Positions 1 to 6,708 of a DNA stretch of 11,669 nt are shown here, one piece after another. Numbering within the stretch: the first letter of the stretch is position 1; each line of letters begins with the position of its first letter. The stretch is from CBDVAK01 sp965371945 (GTDB lineage: Bacteria; Pseudomonadota; Gammaproteobacteria; Competibacterales; JAHEDQ01), in assembly GCA_965371945.1 (NCBI GenBank), contig CBDVAK010000092.1, forward strand, positions 1-11,669, written 5' to 3'. The notes beneath the pieces were generated by a model that saw only the letters and a list, made by a program, of their open reading frames with translations, did no database searches and had not been told where the DNA came from. Made by a program: the position numbers and the translations under genes.

Positions 1-836
1 TCCGACAACAGTTCGGCAGGCAGCGGCGCCAGCCAGTCCAGCGAAGCATCACCGTAGACGATGAAATAGGGGTTGAGAATCGACTTGTGGCGGTTGCAGC
101 CCAGATCCTCGCCATCCAGATCCACGACCCGGCCTCCCGCACTGGTAACCACGGCCTGTGCGGCCGCCGTATCCCACTCCGAGGTAGGGCCAAAACGAGG
201 GTATACGTCTGCCTGTCCCTCCGCCACCAGGCACAGTTTGAGAGAACTGCCACGGGGCACCAGGCTATGAACCCCGAGCGCATCGGCATATGCCTGCAGA
301 TGCGGGCCAGCGTGTGAACGGCTGCCAACCACCCTCAGTGGGCGCTGCACCGAGCTGACACTGATCCTCTCCCGGCGGCCCTCGCCGTCGACCCGCCATG
401 CCCCATCACCGTGCACACCAAGATAGGTCACCTTCTGCACGGGGACGTGCACCACCCCGAGTATCGGCACATGCTGGTCCACCAGTGCGATGTTTACCGT
501 GAATTCACCGTTACGGCGGACGAATTCCTTGGTGCCATCAAGCGGGTCGACCAGCCAGTAGCGCCGCCAACCCAGCCTTTCCGCTTCGCTCACCTCGGCG
601 GCGGACTCCTCGGAAAGAATCGGGATCTCCGGGGTCAGCGACTGCAGACCGCTGAGGATTTCCCGATGCGCGCTGAGATCGGCTGCCGTCAGTGGAGAGT
701 TGTCCGCCTTGTACTCAACGCCCAGGTCATCCTGGCCGTAGATCTCCATGATGCGCCGGCCCGCCGCTTCGGCCACGGCGCATACCGGTTCGAGCAGATC
801 ACGCGGCACACGATGAACGGCGCCGGATACTGACAC
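1..836 (-). CDS. cysQ: 3'(2'),5'-bisphosphate nucleotidase CysQ, 3' end cut by the window edge
   Basis: This is a Li+-sensitive, Mg2+-dependent phosphatase of the inositol-monophosphatase fold. The family removes the 3'-phosphate of PAP (adenosine 3',5'-bisphosphate), a by-product of sulfate assimilation. I translated the minus strand from a GTG at 834-836 and read 278 codons before the edge. Metal-site motifs are in order: SEES (residues 75-78), DPLDGTKEF (97-105, Asp97 and Asp100) and EWDTAA (220-225, Asp222). The stretch NGEFTVNIAL (109-118) and the GSSLKLCLVAEGQ block (196-208) are typical of CysQ rather than of SuhB. E. coli CysQ is 246 residues, so the stop should lie just beyond the edge. 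The GTG is two bases after the rplS stop and is preceded by AAGGAAAAGG, a good ribosome binding site; an in-frame ATC-CTG extension upstream is less likely. The spacing implies co-transcription with rplS. Confidence 0.93.
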   Translation of the reverse strand, partial: MSVSGAVHRVPRDLLEPVCAVAEAAGRRIMEIYGQDDLGVEYKADNSPLTAADLSAHREILSGLQSLTPEIPILSEESAAEVSEAERLGWRRYWLVDPLDGTKEFVRRNGEFTVNIALVDQHVPILGVVHVPVQKVTYLGVHGDGAWRVDGEGRRERISVSSVQRPLRVVGSRSHAGPHLQAYADALGVHSLVPRGSSLKLCLVAEGQADVYPRFGPTSEWDTAAAQAVVTSAGGRVVDLDGEDLGCNRHKSILNPYFIVYGDASLDWLAPLPAELLS

Positions 837-838
837 GA

Positions 839-1183
839 TCAGACCTTTTCCTTGATCCGCGCCGACTTGCCCTCACGTTCGCGCAAGAAATACAGCTTGG
901 CGCGGCGCACGTCGCCACGACGTTTCACCTTGATATCGGCGATCGCGGAGCTGTAGGTCTGAAAGACACGTTCCACACCTTCACCATGCGATATCTTGCG
1001 AACAGTAAAAGCAGAGTTCAAACCACGGTTGCGTTTGGCGATCACAACGCCCTCGAACGCCTGCAGGCGTTCGCGATTTCCTTCCCGGACCCTGACCTGC
1101 ACGACGACCGTGTCGCCAGGCCCGAAGGAAGGTACTTCACGGGTCATCTGCTCCCGATCCAGTTCCTCTATGATGCTGCTCAT
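839..1183 (-). CDS. rplS: 50S ribosomal protein L19 (bL19)
   Basis: This is a protein of the large ribosomal subunit at the 30S-50S interface. It is 114 residues, the usual family length. The sequence follows E. coli L19 nearly end to end, with conserved blocks PSFGPGDTV (18-26), RLQAFEGVVIA (39-49), NRGLNSAFTVRKIS (52-65), GEGVERVFQTYS (67-78) and KRRGDVRRAKLYFLRER (87-103). The ATG (1181-1183) overlaps the trmD stop as ATGA, which suggests translational coupling. GGAGAGCAGG lies just upstream as the ribosome binding site. It is the fourth gene of the rpsP operon and is followed almost directly by cysQ. Confidence 0.98.
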   Translation of the reverse strand: MSSIIEELDREQMTREVPSFGPGDTVVVQVRVREGNRERLQAFEGVVIAKRNRGLNSAFTVRKISHGEGVERVFQTYSSAIADIKVKRRGDVRRAKLYFLREREGKSARIKEKV

Positions 1184-1971
1184 TTCCTGCTCTCCGTTAA
1201 TCGGTCCGGGCCGGCACTGCCACCGTCACCTGGACTGCCATGCTCTTCGACAAATTCTTTCAACAGATGCTGCTGCTCCGCATCGAGTCGCAGCGTTCGC
1301 AGCAGGTCCGGACGCCGCGCCCAGGTTCTGCCCAACGACTGCTTGAGCCGCCAACGACGAATCGCTTCATGGTTGCCACCCAGCAGTACCCCGGGCACCG
1401 TGCGACCGTCGATGGTTTCCGGTCGGGTATAGTGGGGACAGTCCAGCATCCCTTGGGCGAAGGAGTCCTGCAGCGCCGAATCGCCATGCCCCAGCGCGCC
1501 CGGCAGCTGCCGGGTGACGGCATCGATGATCACCATGGCAGCCAGCTCACCACCGCTGATAACATAGTCACCAAGCGACCATTCCTCGTCCACTTCAGCC
1601 TCGACCAGTCTTTCGTCGATACCCTCATAGCGCCCCGCCACCAGCAACAAACCCTGCTCACGGGACAACTCCATCACCCCGTTTTGATCGAGCCGGCGCC
1701 CCTGCGGGCTCAGATACAGGGTTCTGTAACGCCGACCCGCGTGATCGCGTGCCGCCCGGATCGCCGCCTGCAGCGGCGCCACCTTCATCAACATCCCCGG
1801 CCCACCACCATAGGGTCGGTCATCCACCGTACGGTGTGGGTCGCCGGCATAATCGCGAGGGTTCCACAACTGCAGGTGCAACAGACCCCGCCCCACCGCC
1901 CGGCCCGGTATCCCACCCGCAATCAGTCCCGTCACCAGATCGGGAAACAACGTGACGACATCTATCCGCAT
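1180..1971 (-). CDS. trmD: tRNA (guanine-N1-)-methyltransferase TrmD
   Basis: TrmD uses S-adenosylmethionine to methylate N1 of G37 in tRNAs with G at position 36, which prevents +1 frameshifting. I start it at the ATG at 1969-1971, giving MRIDVVTLFP and 263 residues (E. coli has 255). A GTG 12 codons upstream, overlapping the rimM stop, is possible but would add an unconserved leader. AGGA sits 7 bases before the chosen ATG. SPOUT trefoil-knot and SAM-site motifs are present: TVDDRPYGGGPGM (48-60), YLSPQGR (86-92), GRYEGIDER (113-121) and SLGDYVISGGEL (132-143). The catalytic-domain block LDCPHYTRPE (176-185) carries the expected Asp. RRWRLKQSLGRTW (205-217) is the C-terminal tRNA-binding region. 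The last 20 residues are low-complexity and unconserved. Confidence 0.97.
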   Translation of the reverse strand: MRIDVVTLFPDLVTGLIAGGIPGRAVGRGLLHLQLWNPRDYAGDPHRTVDDRPYGGGPGMLMKVAPLQAAIRAARDHAGRRYRTLYLSPQGRRLDQNGVMELSREQGLLLVAGRYEGIDERLVEAEVDEEWSLGDYVISGGELAAMVIIDAVTRQLPGALGHGDSALQDSFAQGMLDCPHYTRPETIDGRTVPGVLLGGNHEAIRRWRLKQSLGRTWARRPDLLRTLRLDAEQQHLLKEFVEEHGSPGDGGSAGPDRLTESRK

Positions 1972-2006
1972 CGTCTTTTCCTGACCAGCCCAGGCATCCT
2001 GGTGCA

Positions 2007-2519
2007 CTAGAAATCCGGATCCCAGTCCACCCGGATCAAACCTTGCGCGGGATCGACCTCCAGTACCACGCTATCGGGCAAGAACGGGATCAGACGTTCC
2101 CGGTCGCCGTCGACAACCAGCACGTCGTTGGCACCGGTGGCGATCAAACGGACCACCTTGCCAAGGCACCGCCCATCGGCCAACAACACCGTCAACCCCT
2201 CGAGATCGGCCCAGTAATACTCGCCACTGCCGATCTCGGCCAACTGTGAGCGCCGAACGACTATCTCCGCACCAACCAGCACGGATGCCTGGTCGCGATC
2301 GTCGCAGCCGGCCAGCTTGGCGACCAGCCCCTTGCCCTGGACTCGCCCCCGCTCCAGACTTACAGGACGCGGATCACCGCGGTCCCGCAGATACCAGTCA
2401 CGGTAGCCGAGAATCCCGTCGCGCGGATCGGTATAGGAATGTACCTTGACCCAACCCTGGACACCGAACAGGCCTGAGATGCGCCCCAGGATCACCCAAC
2501 GCTGCGCCCCGATATCCAA
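2007..2519 (-). CDS. rimM: 16S rRNA processing protein RimM, TTG start
   Basis: RimM binds S19 in the 30S head and helps late 16S processing and small-subunit assembly. It is 170 residues against 182 in E. coli. The N-terminal RimM domain begins with WVILGRISGLFGVQGWVKV (8-26) and includes the DDRDQA block. The PRC-barrel follows, with YYWADLEGLTV, the GANDVLVV strand and the terminal IRVDWDPDF, all well conserved. The only start that leaves a normal N terminus is the TTG at 2517-2519; the next candidate is a GTG at codon 9, directly at the first conserved strand. The best ribosome binding site, GAGGG, is 11 bases from the TTG, which is long, and the intervening bases form a GC-rich hairpin plus six T. 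Weak initiation is therefore likely. Confidence 0.95.
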   Translation of the reverse strand: MDIGAQRWVILGRISGLFGVQGWVKVHSYTDPRDGILGYRDWYLRDRGDPRPVSLERGRVQGKGLVAKLAGCDDRDQASVLVGAEIVVRRSQLAEIGSGEYYWADLEGLTVLLADGRCLGKVVRLIATGANDVLVVDGDRERLIPFLPDSVVLEVDPAQGLIRVDWDPDF

Positions 2520-2537
2520 AAAACCGGGGGCCCTCGG
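2518..2537 (-). promoter_or_regulatory. GC hairpin and T6 run at the rimM start
   Basis: On the transcript strand, CCGAG-GGCC-CCCGG is followed by six T, and the last two T belong to the TTG start codon of rimM. The stem is CCG/CGG plus one G-C pair across an A-C mismatch, with a four-base loop, so it is short. It overlaps the presumed GAGGG ribosome binding site. It could act as a weak terminator or as an mRNA structure that masks the rimM start. In E. coli, RimM and TrmD are known to be made at far lower levels than S16 and L19 from the same mRNA. The role here is inferred. Confidence 0.35.
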
Positions 2538-2544
2538 GAAGACC

Positions 2545-2826
2545 CTACTCGCTGCTGGCGGCGGGCTCTGGCGGCGACGCTGGCTGGCGGTCTATTTCAC
2601 GCAGCAGGCTCTTGACACGGCTGGACGCCTGGGCCCCCTGCCCCAACCAGTGATCAAAACGCTCGCGATCAATACGCAAACGCTCTTCGCTGCCCTTGGC
2701 AACGGGATTGAAAAAGCCGACGCGCTCGATAAAGCGGCCGTCCCGGGGACTGCGGCTATCGGCAACAACAATCTGGTAGAACGGACGTTTCTTGGCGCCC
2801 CCACGGGACAGACGAATCGTAACCAT
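2545..2826 (-). CDS. rpsP: 30S ribosomal protein S16 (bS16)
   Basis: This is a small-subunit ribosomal protein that helps fold the 16S 5' domain. The start is the ATG at 2824-2826 (MVTIRLSRGG), where family conservation begins. The open frame continues 35 codons further upstream, but those codons run through the promoter and leader hairpin. It is 93 residues; E. coli S16 has 82. Conserved blocks are GGAKKRPFYQIVVADSRSPRDGRFIERVGFFNP (9-41) and the DRERFDHWLGQGAQ region (53-66). The last 15 or so residues are rich in Pro, Ala, Glu and Ser and look like a non-essential tail. Only a weak GAG lies upstream as a ribosome binding site. It is the first gene of the rpsP-rimM-trmD-rplS-cysQ series. 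Confidence 0.97.
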   Translation of the reverse strand: MVTIRLSRGGAKKRPFYQIVVADSRSPRDGRFIERVGFFNPVAKGSEERLRIDRERFDHWLGQGAQASSRVKSLLREIDRQPASPPEPAASSE

Positions 2827-2854
2827 GCTATCTGCTCGTAACCCTTGATCCAGC

Positions 2855-2880
2855 AACAAAAGGCCGCATCGGCTGCGGCC
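2855..2880 (-). terminator. Terminator-like hairpin in the rpsP leader
   Basis: On the transcript strand a perfect 7-bp stem, GGCCGCA / TGCGGCC, with a 5-base loop GCCGA is followed by TTTTGTT. The plus-strand reading lacks a T run, so the signal points one way. It lies after the ffh stop and also 20-45 bases downstream of the rpsP -10 box. It could end ffh transcripts, attenuate rpsP transcription, or both. Confidence 0.65.
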
Positions 2881-2899
2881 CTCGGAAAGTGAACCGCGA

Positions 2900-2927
2900 A
2901 TTGTACTTCTTTTTGGTGAGATGTGAA
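2900..2927 (-). promoter_or_regulatory. Sigma70-type promoter for the rpsP operon
   Basis: On the minus strand TTCACA (2927-2922) is separated by 16 bases from TACAAT (2905-2900). Each hexamer matches the sigma70 consensus at 5 of 6 bases. The spacer is A-rich near its downstream end (an AAAAAGAAG run), unlike the surrounding GC-rich DNA. Transcription would begin near 2893 and give a leader of about 65 bases before the rpsP ATG. The -35 box begins 17 bases after the ffh stop. Confidence 0.65.
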
Positions 2928-2943
2928 GCATTGATTTGCCGGT

Positions 2944-4323
2944 TCAATGCAGCGGTGGGGTACCCCCACCAAACCCGCCGGCCGGCATTCTCCCCTTGAG
3001 CCCCCGCATTAGCTTGTTCATGCCGCCCTTTTGCATTTTCTTCATCACCTTGCGCATCTGTGCGAACTGTTTCAGCAGCCGATTCACTTCCTGAATCTGG
3101 ACACCGGCCCCGGCCGCGATGCGGCGCTTGCGTGACCCCTTGATGATATCGGGATAGCGGCGTTCACCCCGGGTCATCGAATTGACGATCGCGATGAGTC
3201 GTTTCATTTCGCGGTCGTTGACCTGGTTCTTGACGGAATCCGGGATTCCCGTGCCGCCCGGCAGCTTGTCCAGCAGCGCGCTCATCCCTCCCATATTCAT
3301 CATTTGCTCGATCTGTTCCCGAAAATCGCCAAGGTCGAAGCGTTTGCCCTTGCGAACCTTCTCCACCAGCTTCTGGGCCTTGTCCCGATCGACCTTGCGC
3401 TCTACCTCCTCCACCAGGGTCAGTACGTCACCCATTCCGAGTATTCTCGAGGCCACCCGGTCCGGGTGGAAGGGTTCCAGCGCGGTGGTCTTCTCGCCGA
3501 CCCCCAGAAACTTGATCGGCTTGCCGGTGATGTGACGAATCGACAGCGCGGCGCCACCACGCGCATCACCATCGGTCTTGGTCAGGATCACACCAGTCAG
3601 CGGCAACGCATCGTGGAACACCTTGGCGGTATTGGCCGCATCCTGGCCGGTCATGGCATCCACCACAAACAACGTTTCCACCGGTTCGACGGCAGCATGG
3701 AGGGCCTTGATTTCCGACATCATCTGTTCATCGATGTGCAATCTGCCCGCGGTATCAACCAGCAACACATCCATGGCCTGAGTGCGTGCCTCCTGCAACG
3801 CTTCGCGGGCAATCTGCACCGGCTGCTGGTCAGCGGTGGAAGGATGCCAGGCAACTTCCACCTCCGTGGCCAGGGTCCGCAACTGGTCGATGGCGGCAGG
3901 ACGATAGACGTCACAGCTGGTCACCATCACCCGTTTGCCGTGCCGCTCCCTGAGCAGCCTGGCCAGCTTGGCGGTGCTGGTGGTCTTGCCGGAGCCCTGC
4001 AACCCCGCCATCAGCACCACGGCGGGGGGCTCGGCGCGCAGGTCGAGTTCCGCGTTGGCCGAACCCATCACCGTGACCAGTTCATCCTTGACCACCTTGA
4101 TGAGAACCTGCCCCGGGGACAGACTGGTCATCACTTCCTGGCCCAGGGCGCGCTCCTTGATGCTAGCGACGAAATCGCGCACCACCGGGAGTGCGACATC
4201 AGCCTCCAGCAGGGCCATGCGTACTTCCCGCAGGGTTTCCTTGACGTTCTCCTCGGTGATCCGCCCCTGGCCGCGCAGGTTCTTGACGGTGCGCATCAAC
4301 CGGTCACTAAGATTCTCGAACAT
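2944..4323 (-). CDS. ffh: Signal recognition particle protein Ffh (SRP54)
   Basis: Ffh binds 4.5S RNA and signal sequences on ribosomes and docks with FtsY to deliver membrane proteins. It is 459 residues (E. coli 453). The N domain spans about 1-88. The GTPase domain has the P loop GLQGSGKTT (107-115), CDVYRPAAIDQL (137-148), DTAGR (190-194), TKTDGDARGG (248-257) and GVGEK (274-278). The Met-rich M domain follows from about 325. It carries the RNA-binding segment GSRKRRIAAGAG and the helix rich in Met and Lys (QMRKVMKKMQKGGMNKLMRGLKG). The C terminus is Gly-rich. The ATG at 4321-4323 has GGGGA upstream and MFENLSDRL matches the family start. It lies upstream of rpsP on the same strand and is divergent from ypjD. 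Confidence 0.98.
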   Translation of the reverse strand: MFENLSDRLMRTVKNLRGQGRITEENVKETLREVRMALLEADVALPVVRDFVASIKERALGQEVMTSLSPGQVLIKVVKDELVTVMGSANAELDLRAEPPAVVLMAGLQGSGKTTSTAKLARLLRERHGKRVMVTSCDVYRPAAIDQLRTLATEVEVAWHPSTADQQPVQIAREALQEARTQAMDVLLVDTAGRLHIDEQMMSEIKALHAAVEPVETLFVVDAMTGQDAANTAKVFHDALPLTGVILTKTDGDARGGAALSIRHITGKPIKFLGVGEKTTALEPFHPDRVASRILGMGDVLTLVEEVERKVDRDKAQKLVEKVRKGKRFDLGDFREQIEQMMNMGGMSALLDKLPGGTGIPDSVKNQVNDREMKRLIAIVNSMTRGERRYPDIIKGSRKRRIAAGAGVQIQEVNRLLKQFAQMRKVMKKMQKGGMNKLMRGLKGRMPAGGFGGGTPPLH

Positions 4324-4356
4324 GTCTATCCCCGATTCGATGTCTGAACCGCGGCG

Positions 4357-4362
4357 ATTATA
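4357..4362 (-). promoter_or_regulatory. -10 box of the ffh promoter
   Basis: The minus strand reads TATAAT, a perfect sigma70 -10 hexamer, 34 bases before the ffh ATG. No good -35 lies at 16-18 bases (GCGGTT at 17). TTGAAG is present but only 13 bases away, so the -35 contact is unclear and an activator or UP-type help is possible. Expected start of transcription is near 4350. Confidence 0.55.
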
Positions 4363-4365
4363 CGG

Positions 4366-4379
4366 GAAGCGGGCGCTTC
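4366..4379. promoter_or_regulatory. 14-bp palindrome in the ffh promoter spacer
   Basis: GAAGCG-GG-CGCTTC is a perfect inverted repeat of 6-bp arms around two bases. It begins four bases upstream of the ffh -10 box, a position where a bound dimeric regulator would block or assist RNA polymerase. I do not recognise the site as that of a known regulator. Confidence 0.3.
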
Positions 4380-4423
4380 AACCGCATCTTCCTTTGTGAC
4401 ATCATCCAGTTTCCGGTAACTCC

Positions 4424-4460
4424 CCTGGCCCGGTCATTCGGCCGTCCGGGCCACGCCAGG
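4424..4460. repeat. Nested inverted repeat between ffh and ypjD
   Basis: TGGCCCGG (4426-4433) and CCGGGCCA (4446-4453) form a perfect 8-bp stem with a 12-base loop. An overlapping alternative pairs CCTGGC (4424-4429) with GCCAGG (4455-4460). It lies 26 bases before the ypjD ATG, in its leader or promoter area. No T run follows on either strand, so it is not a typical intrinsic terminator. Function unknown. Confidence 0.35.
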
Positions 4461-4485
4461 CTGATTGTGGAGCGGCAGCGACTTG

Positions 4486-5295
4486 ATGCAGAACGTCACC
4501 ATCGGTGCGACGGCGGCTCTGTTCTATGCGGTCGGTGGAGGGCTGATCGGCATACGGCTATCGCGGGGCGGGCGGGCGGGCAGCGGCTCGAAAGTCGCTT
4601 TTCTGGCGATCGCGTTTTTCGCGCTGGGGTTGCATTCGCTGCTGTTGTACCGGCAGATCGTTGTCGCGGACGGTATCAACCTTGGGTTTTTCAACGCCCT
4701 TTCACTGGCCGGGTGGCTGGCGGCACTGCTGGTGGTGAGCGTCGCCCTGGTGCGCCCGGTGGAGAATCTGGGAATCCTGTTGCTGCCATTCGCGGCCGCT
4801 ACAGTGGTGCTGACGCTGCTGTTTCCATCCAGCCGGATCATCGAGGGGGCTTCCAGACCCCTGCAAGTCCACATCCTGTTGTCGATACTCGCCTATTCCA
4901 TGCTTGCCATGGCCTCGGTACAGGCCATGTTGCTCTATGTCCAGGACCGTCAACTGCGCAACCGCCACGCGGTGGGATTTATCCGCGCACTACCAGCGCT
5001 GGTCAGCATGGAGTCGCTGCTGTTCCAGATGATTGGCACCGGCTTTGTCCTGCTCAGCCTTGCTCTGCTCAGCGGATTGTTGTTCCTCGAGGATATATTC
5101 GCACAACACCTGGTCCACAAGACCATCCTGTCCCTGGCGGCCTGGCTGGTCTTCGGTGTACTGCTATGGGGTCGCTGGCGACATGGCTGGCGCGGCCGCA
5201 CCGCAATTCGTCTCACCTTGAGCGGTTTCGCCGCGCTGCTGCTGGCCTATTTCGGCACCAAGCTGGTGCTGGAACTGATCATGCAACTACACTGA
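4486..5295 (+). CDS. ypjD: YpjD, CcsA/CcmC-like inner-membrane protein
   Basis: This is a polytopic inner-membrane protein of the cytochrome c assembly (CcsA) superfamily; its biochemical role is not established. It is 269 residues (E. coli YpjD about 263), with about eight hydrophobic segments. Conserved YpjD blocks are LPFAAATVVLTLLFPS, RPLQVHILLSILAYSMLAMASVQAMLLYVQDRQLR, ALVSMESLLFQMIGTGFVLLSLAL, HKTILSLAAWLVFGVLLWGRW-HGWRGR and the closing LAYFGTKLVLELI. The His in VHILLS and in HKTIL are the natural candidates for heme ligands. I see no Trp-rich WWD loop of CcmC type. I chose the ATG at 4486; a TTG at 4483 is better spaced from GGAG (4469-4472), and another TTG lies at 4465. The ffh / ypjD / corB neighbourhood is the one seen in E. 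coli. Confidence 0.92.
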   Translation: MQNVTIGATAALFYAVGGGLIGIRLSRGGRAGSGSKVAFLAIAFFALGLHSLLLYRQIVVADGINLGFFNALSLAGWLAALLVVSVALVRPVENLGILLLPFAAATVVLTLLFPSSRIIEGASRPLQVHILLSILAYSMLAMASVQAMLLYVQDRQLRNRHAVGFIRALPALVSMESLLFQMIGTGFVLLSLALLSGLLFLEDIFAQHLVHKTILSLAAWLVFGVLLWGRWRHGWRGRTAIRLTLSGFAALLLAYFGTKLVLELIMQLH

Positions 5296-5409
5296 AAGCG
5301 GTGTGCCGTGGGTATATGAGCATCTGTCAGGGTGCGAAAACCCTTGACGACCCGAGCCCATCCATAGATAGATAGGAACACTGTCGCATTACGAGGCTGT
5401 CTCTTCTTC

Positions 5410-6708
5410 TTGGACGAAATCTCACTCCCGGCGCTGTTTGGCGCGCTCGTTTTCCTGCTGGTGTTATCCGCATTCTTTTCCGGATCGGAAACAGGCCTGA
5501 TCGCCCTGAATCGCTATCGGCTCCGTCATCTGGCGAAATCGGGGCATCTCGGCGCCCAACGTGCCAGCCGTCTGCTGGAACGACCCGACCGGCTGATCGG
5601 CCTGATTCTTCTGGGCAACAACTTCGTCAATATTCTGGCATCGTCGCTGGCCACCATCATCGCGCTGCGACTGATGGGTGAGGCGGGCATTGCAGTGGCA
5701 GCCGGTCTGTTGACCCTGGTGGTGCTGGTGTTTTCCGAGGTTGCCCCCAAAACCATCGCGGCCTTGCACCCGGAACGCTTCGCGTTCCCGGCCGCGGTGG
5801 TGCTGGAACCATTGTTGAAGCTGCTCTATCCGCTGGTCTGGCTGGTCAACGGCGCCGCCAACCTGGTCCTGCGACCATTCGGAATTTCCACCCGGGGGGG
5901 CGACGACCAGGCCTTGCGACCTGAGGAACTGCGCACACTGGTGGTAGAGTCGGGCCGCCTGATACCCAAACGCCATCGCAGCATGCTGCTGAGCATACTG
6001 GACCTGGAGGAGGTCACGGTGGAGGACATCATGGTGCCGCGCAACGAGGTGGTGGGTATCGACCTGGAAGACAGTATGGAGCAGATTCGCGAACAGCTGG
6101 CCCATTGCCAGTACACCAAGGTTCCGGTGTACCGGGGCCGGGTTGATCAGGTAGTGGGGTTTCTACACCTGCGCGAGCTGATCAACCAGCTGAGCCGTGA
6201 CGCCAGCCTCAACCATGAGGACATCGAAGCGCTGATCCGTGAACCCTATTTCATCCCGGAGAACACACCTCTCAATACCCAACTGGTGAATTTCCAGAAA
6301 CTGCGCCGCCACATCGGCCTGGTGGTTGACGAATACGGAGACCTGATGGGGCTGGTGACCTTGCAGGACATCCTCGAGGAAATCGTCGGCGAGTTTACTA
6401 CCGACCCCTCCGATGTGGGTGATGACATCCGACACCAGTCCGACGGCGCCTATCTGATCGATGCCAGCACCAGTGTCAGGGCAATCAACCGGGCGCTGGG
6501 CTGGCACTTGCCGGTCGACGGGCCGCGCACTCTGAATGGCCTGATAATCGAGCGATTGGAGAATATTCCCGAATCGGAGGTGCGGCTGACCATCGGTGAC
6601 TACGTGGTGGAGATCCTGGAAACCGCCGGCCACACGGTTAAGACGGCCCGGGTCAAATCCGGCACCAAACAACCCGCGGGCGCGAATCAGCCGGGGAAAT
6701 CCTCATGA
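5410..6708 (+). CDS. corB: CorB-like transporter (HlyC/CorC, CNNM family) with CBS pair, TTG start
   Basis: This is an inner-membrane protein of the CNNM/CorC family linked to Mg2+ (and Co2+) transport; older annotation as hemolysin is misleading. It is 432 residues. The N-terminal DUF21 domain has hydrophobic segments at about 7-27, 61-88, 93-118 and 133-153. It contains FFSGSETGLIALNRYRLRHLAK (22-43), LGNNFVNILAS (68-78) and the FSEVAPKTIAAL block (108-119). A CBS pair follows at about 205-335, with DIMVPRNEVVGID (206-218) and GLVVDEYGDLMGLVTLQDILEEIVGEF (303-329). The C-terminal CorC_HlyC domain runs to about 412. The start is the TTG at 5410 (LDEISLPALF), matching where E. coli CorB begins; GAGG lies 13 bases away, so initiation may be weak. 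Its stop overlaps the ATG of the next gene (ATGA). Confidence 0.93.
   Translation: MDEISLPALFGALVFLLVLSAFFSGSETGLIALNRYRLRHLAKSGHLGAQRASRLLERPDRLIGLILLGNNFVNILASSLATIIALRLMGEAGIAVAAGLLTLVVLVFSEVAPKTIAALHPERFAFPAAVVLEPLLKLLYPLVWLVNGAANLVLRPFGISTRGGDDQALRPEELRTLVVESGRLIPKRHRSMLLSILDLEEVTVEDIMVPRNEVVGIDLEDSMEQIREQLAHCQYTKVPVYRGRVDQVVGFLHLRELINQLSRDASLNHEDIEALIREPYFIPENTPLNTQLVNFQKLRRHIGLVVDEYGDLMGLVTLQDILEEIVGEFTTDPSDVGDDIRHQSDGAYLIDASTSVRAINRALGWHLPVDGPRTLNGLIIERLENIPESEVRLTIGDYVVEILETAGHTVKTARVKSGTKQPAGANQPGKSS

Noticed and set aside
1972..2007. 12-codon N-terminal extension of trmD from a GTG overlapping the rimM stop
   Set aside because: The added residues are not part of the TrmD family, and the downstream ATG has its own AGGA.
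2827..2931. 35-codon N-terminal extension of rpsP
   Set aside because: It crosses the promoter -10 box and the leader hairpin, and S16 conservation begins exactly at MVTIRLSRGG.
3304..4347. Open frame of 347 codons on the plus strand opposite ffh
   Set aside because: Composition is typical antisense shadow (Gln/His/Gly-rich), it has no domain, and it covers a fully conserved ffh.
4394..4424. TTGTGA-17-TAACTC as a promoter for ypjD
   Set aside because: The -35 is passable but the -10 matches the consensus too weakly to annotate.
5329..5375. Possible terminator (AGGGT/ACCCT) and promoter (TTGACG with TAGATA) between ypjD and corB, and three copies of ATAG at 5364-5375
   Set aside because: The stem is only 5 bp with no T run. 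The -10 candidates match poorly and are spaced at 15 or 19 bases. Three tetranucleotide copies outside a coding region are too few to suggest phase variation.
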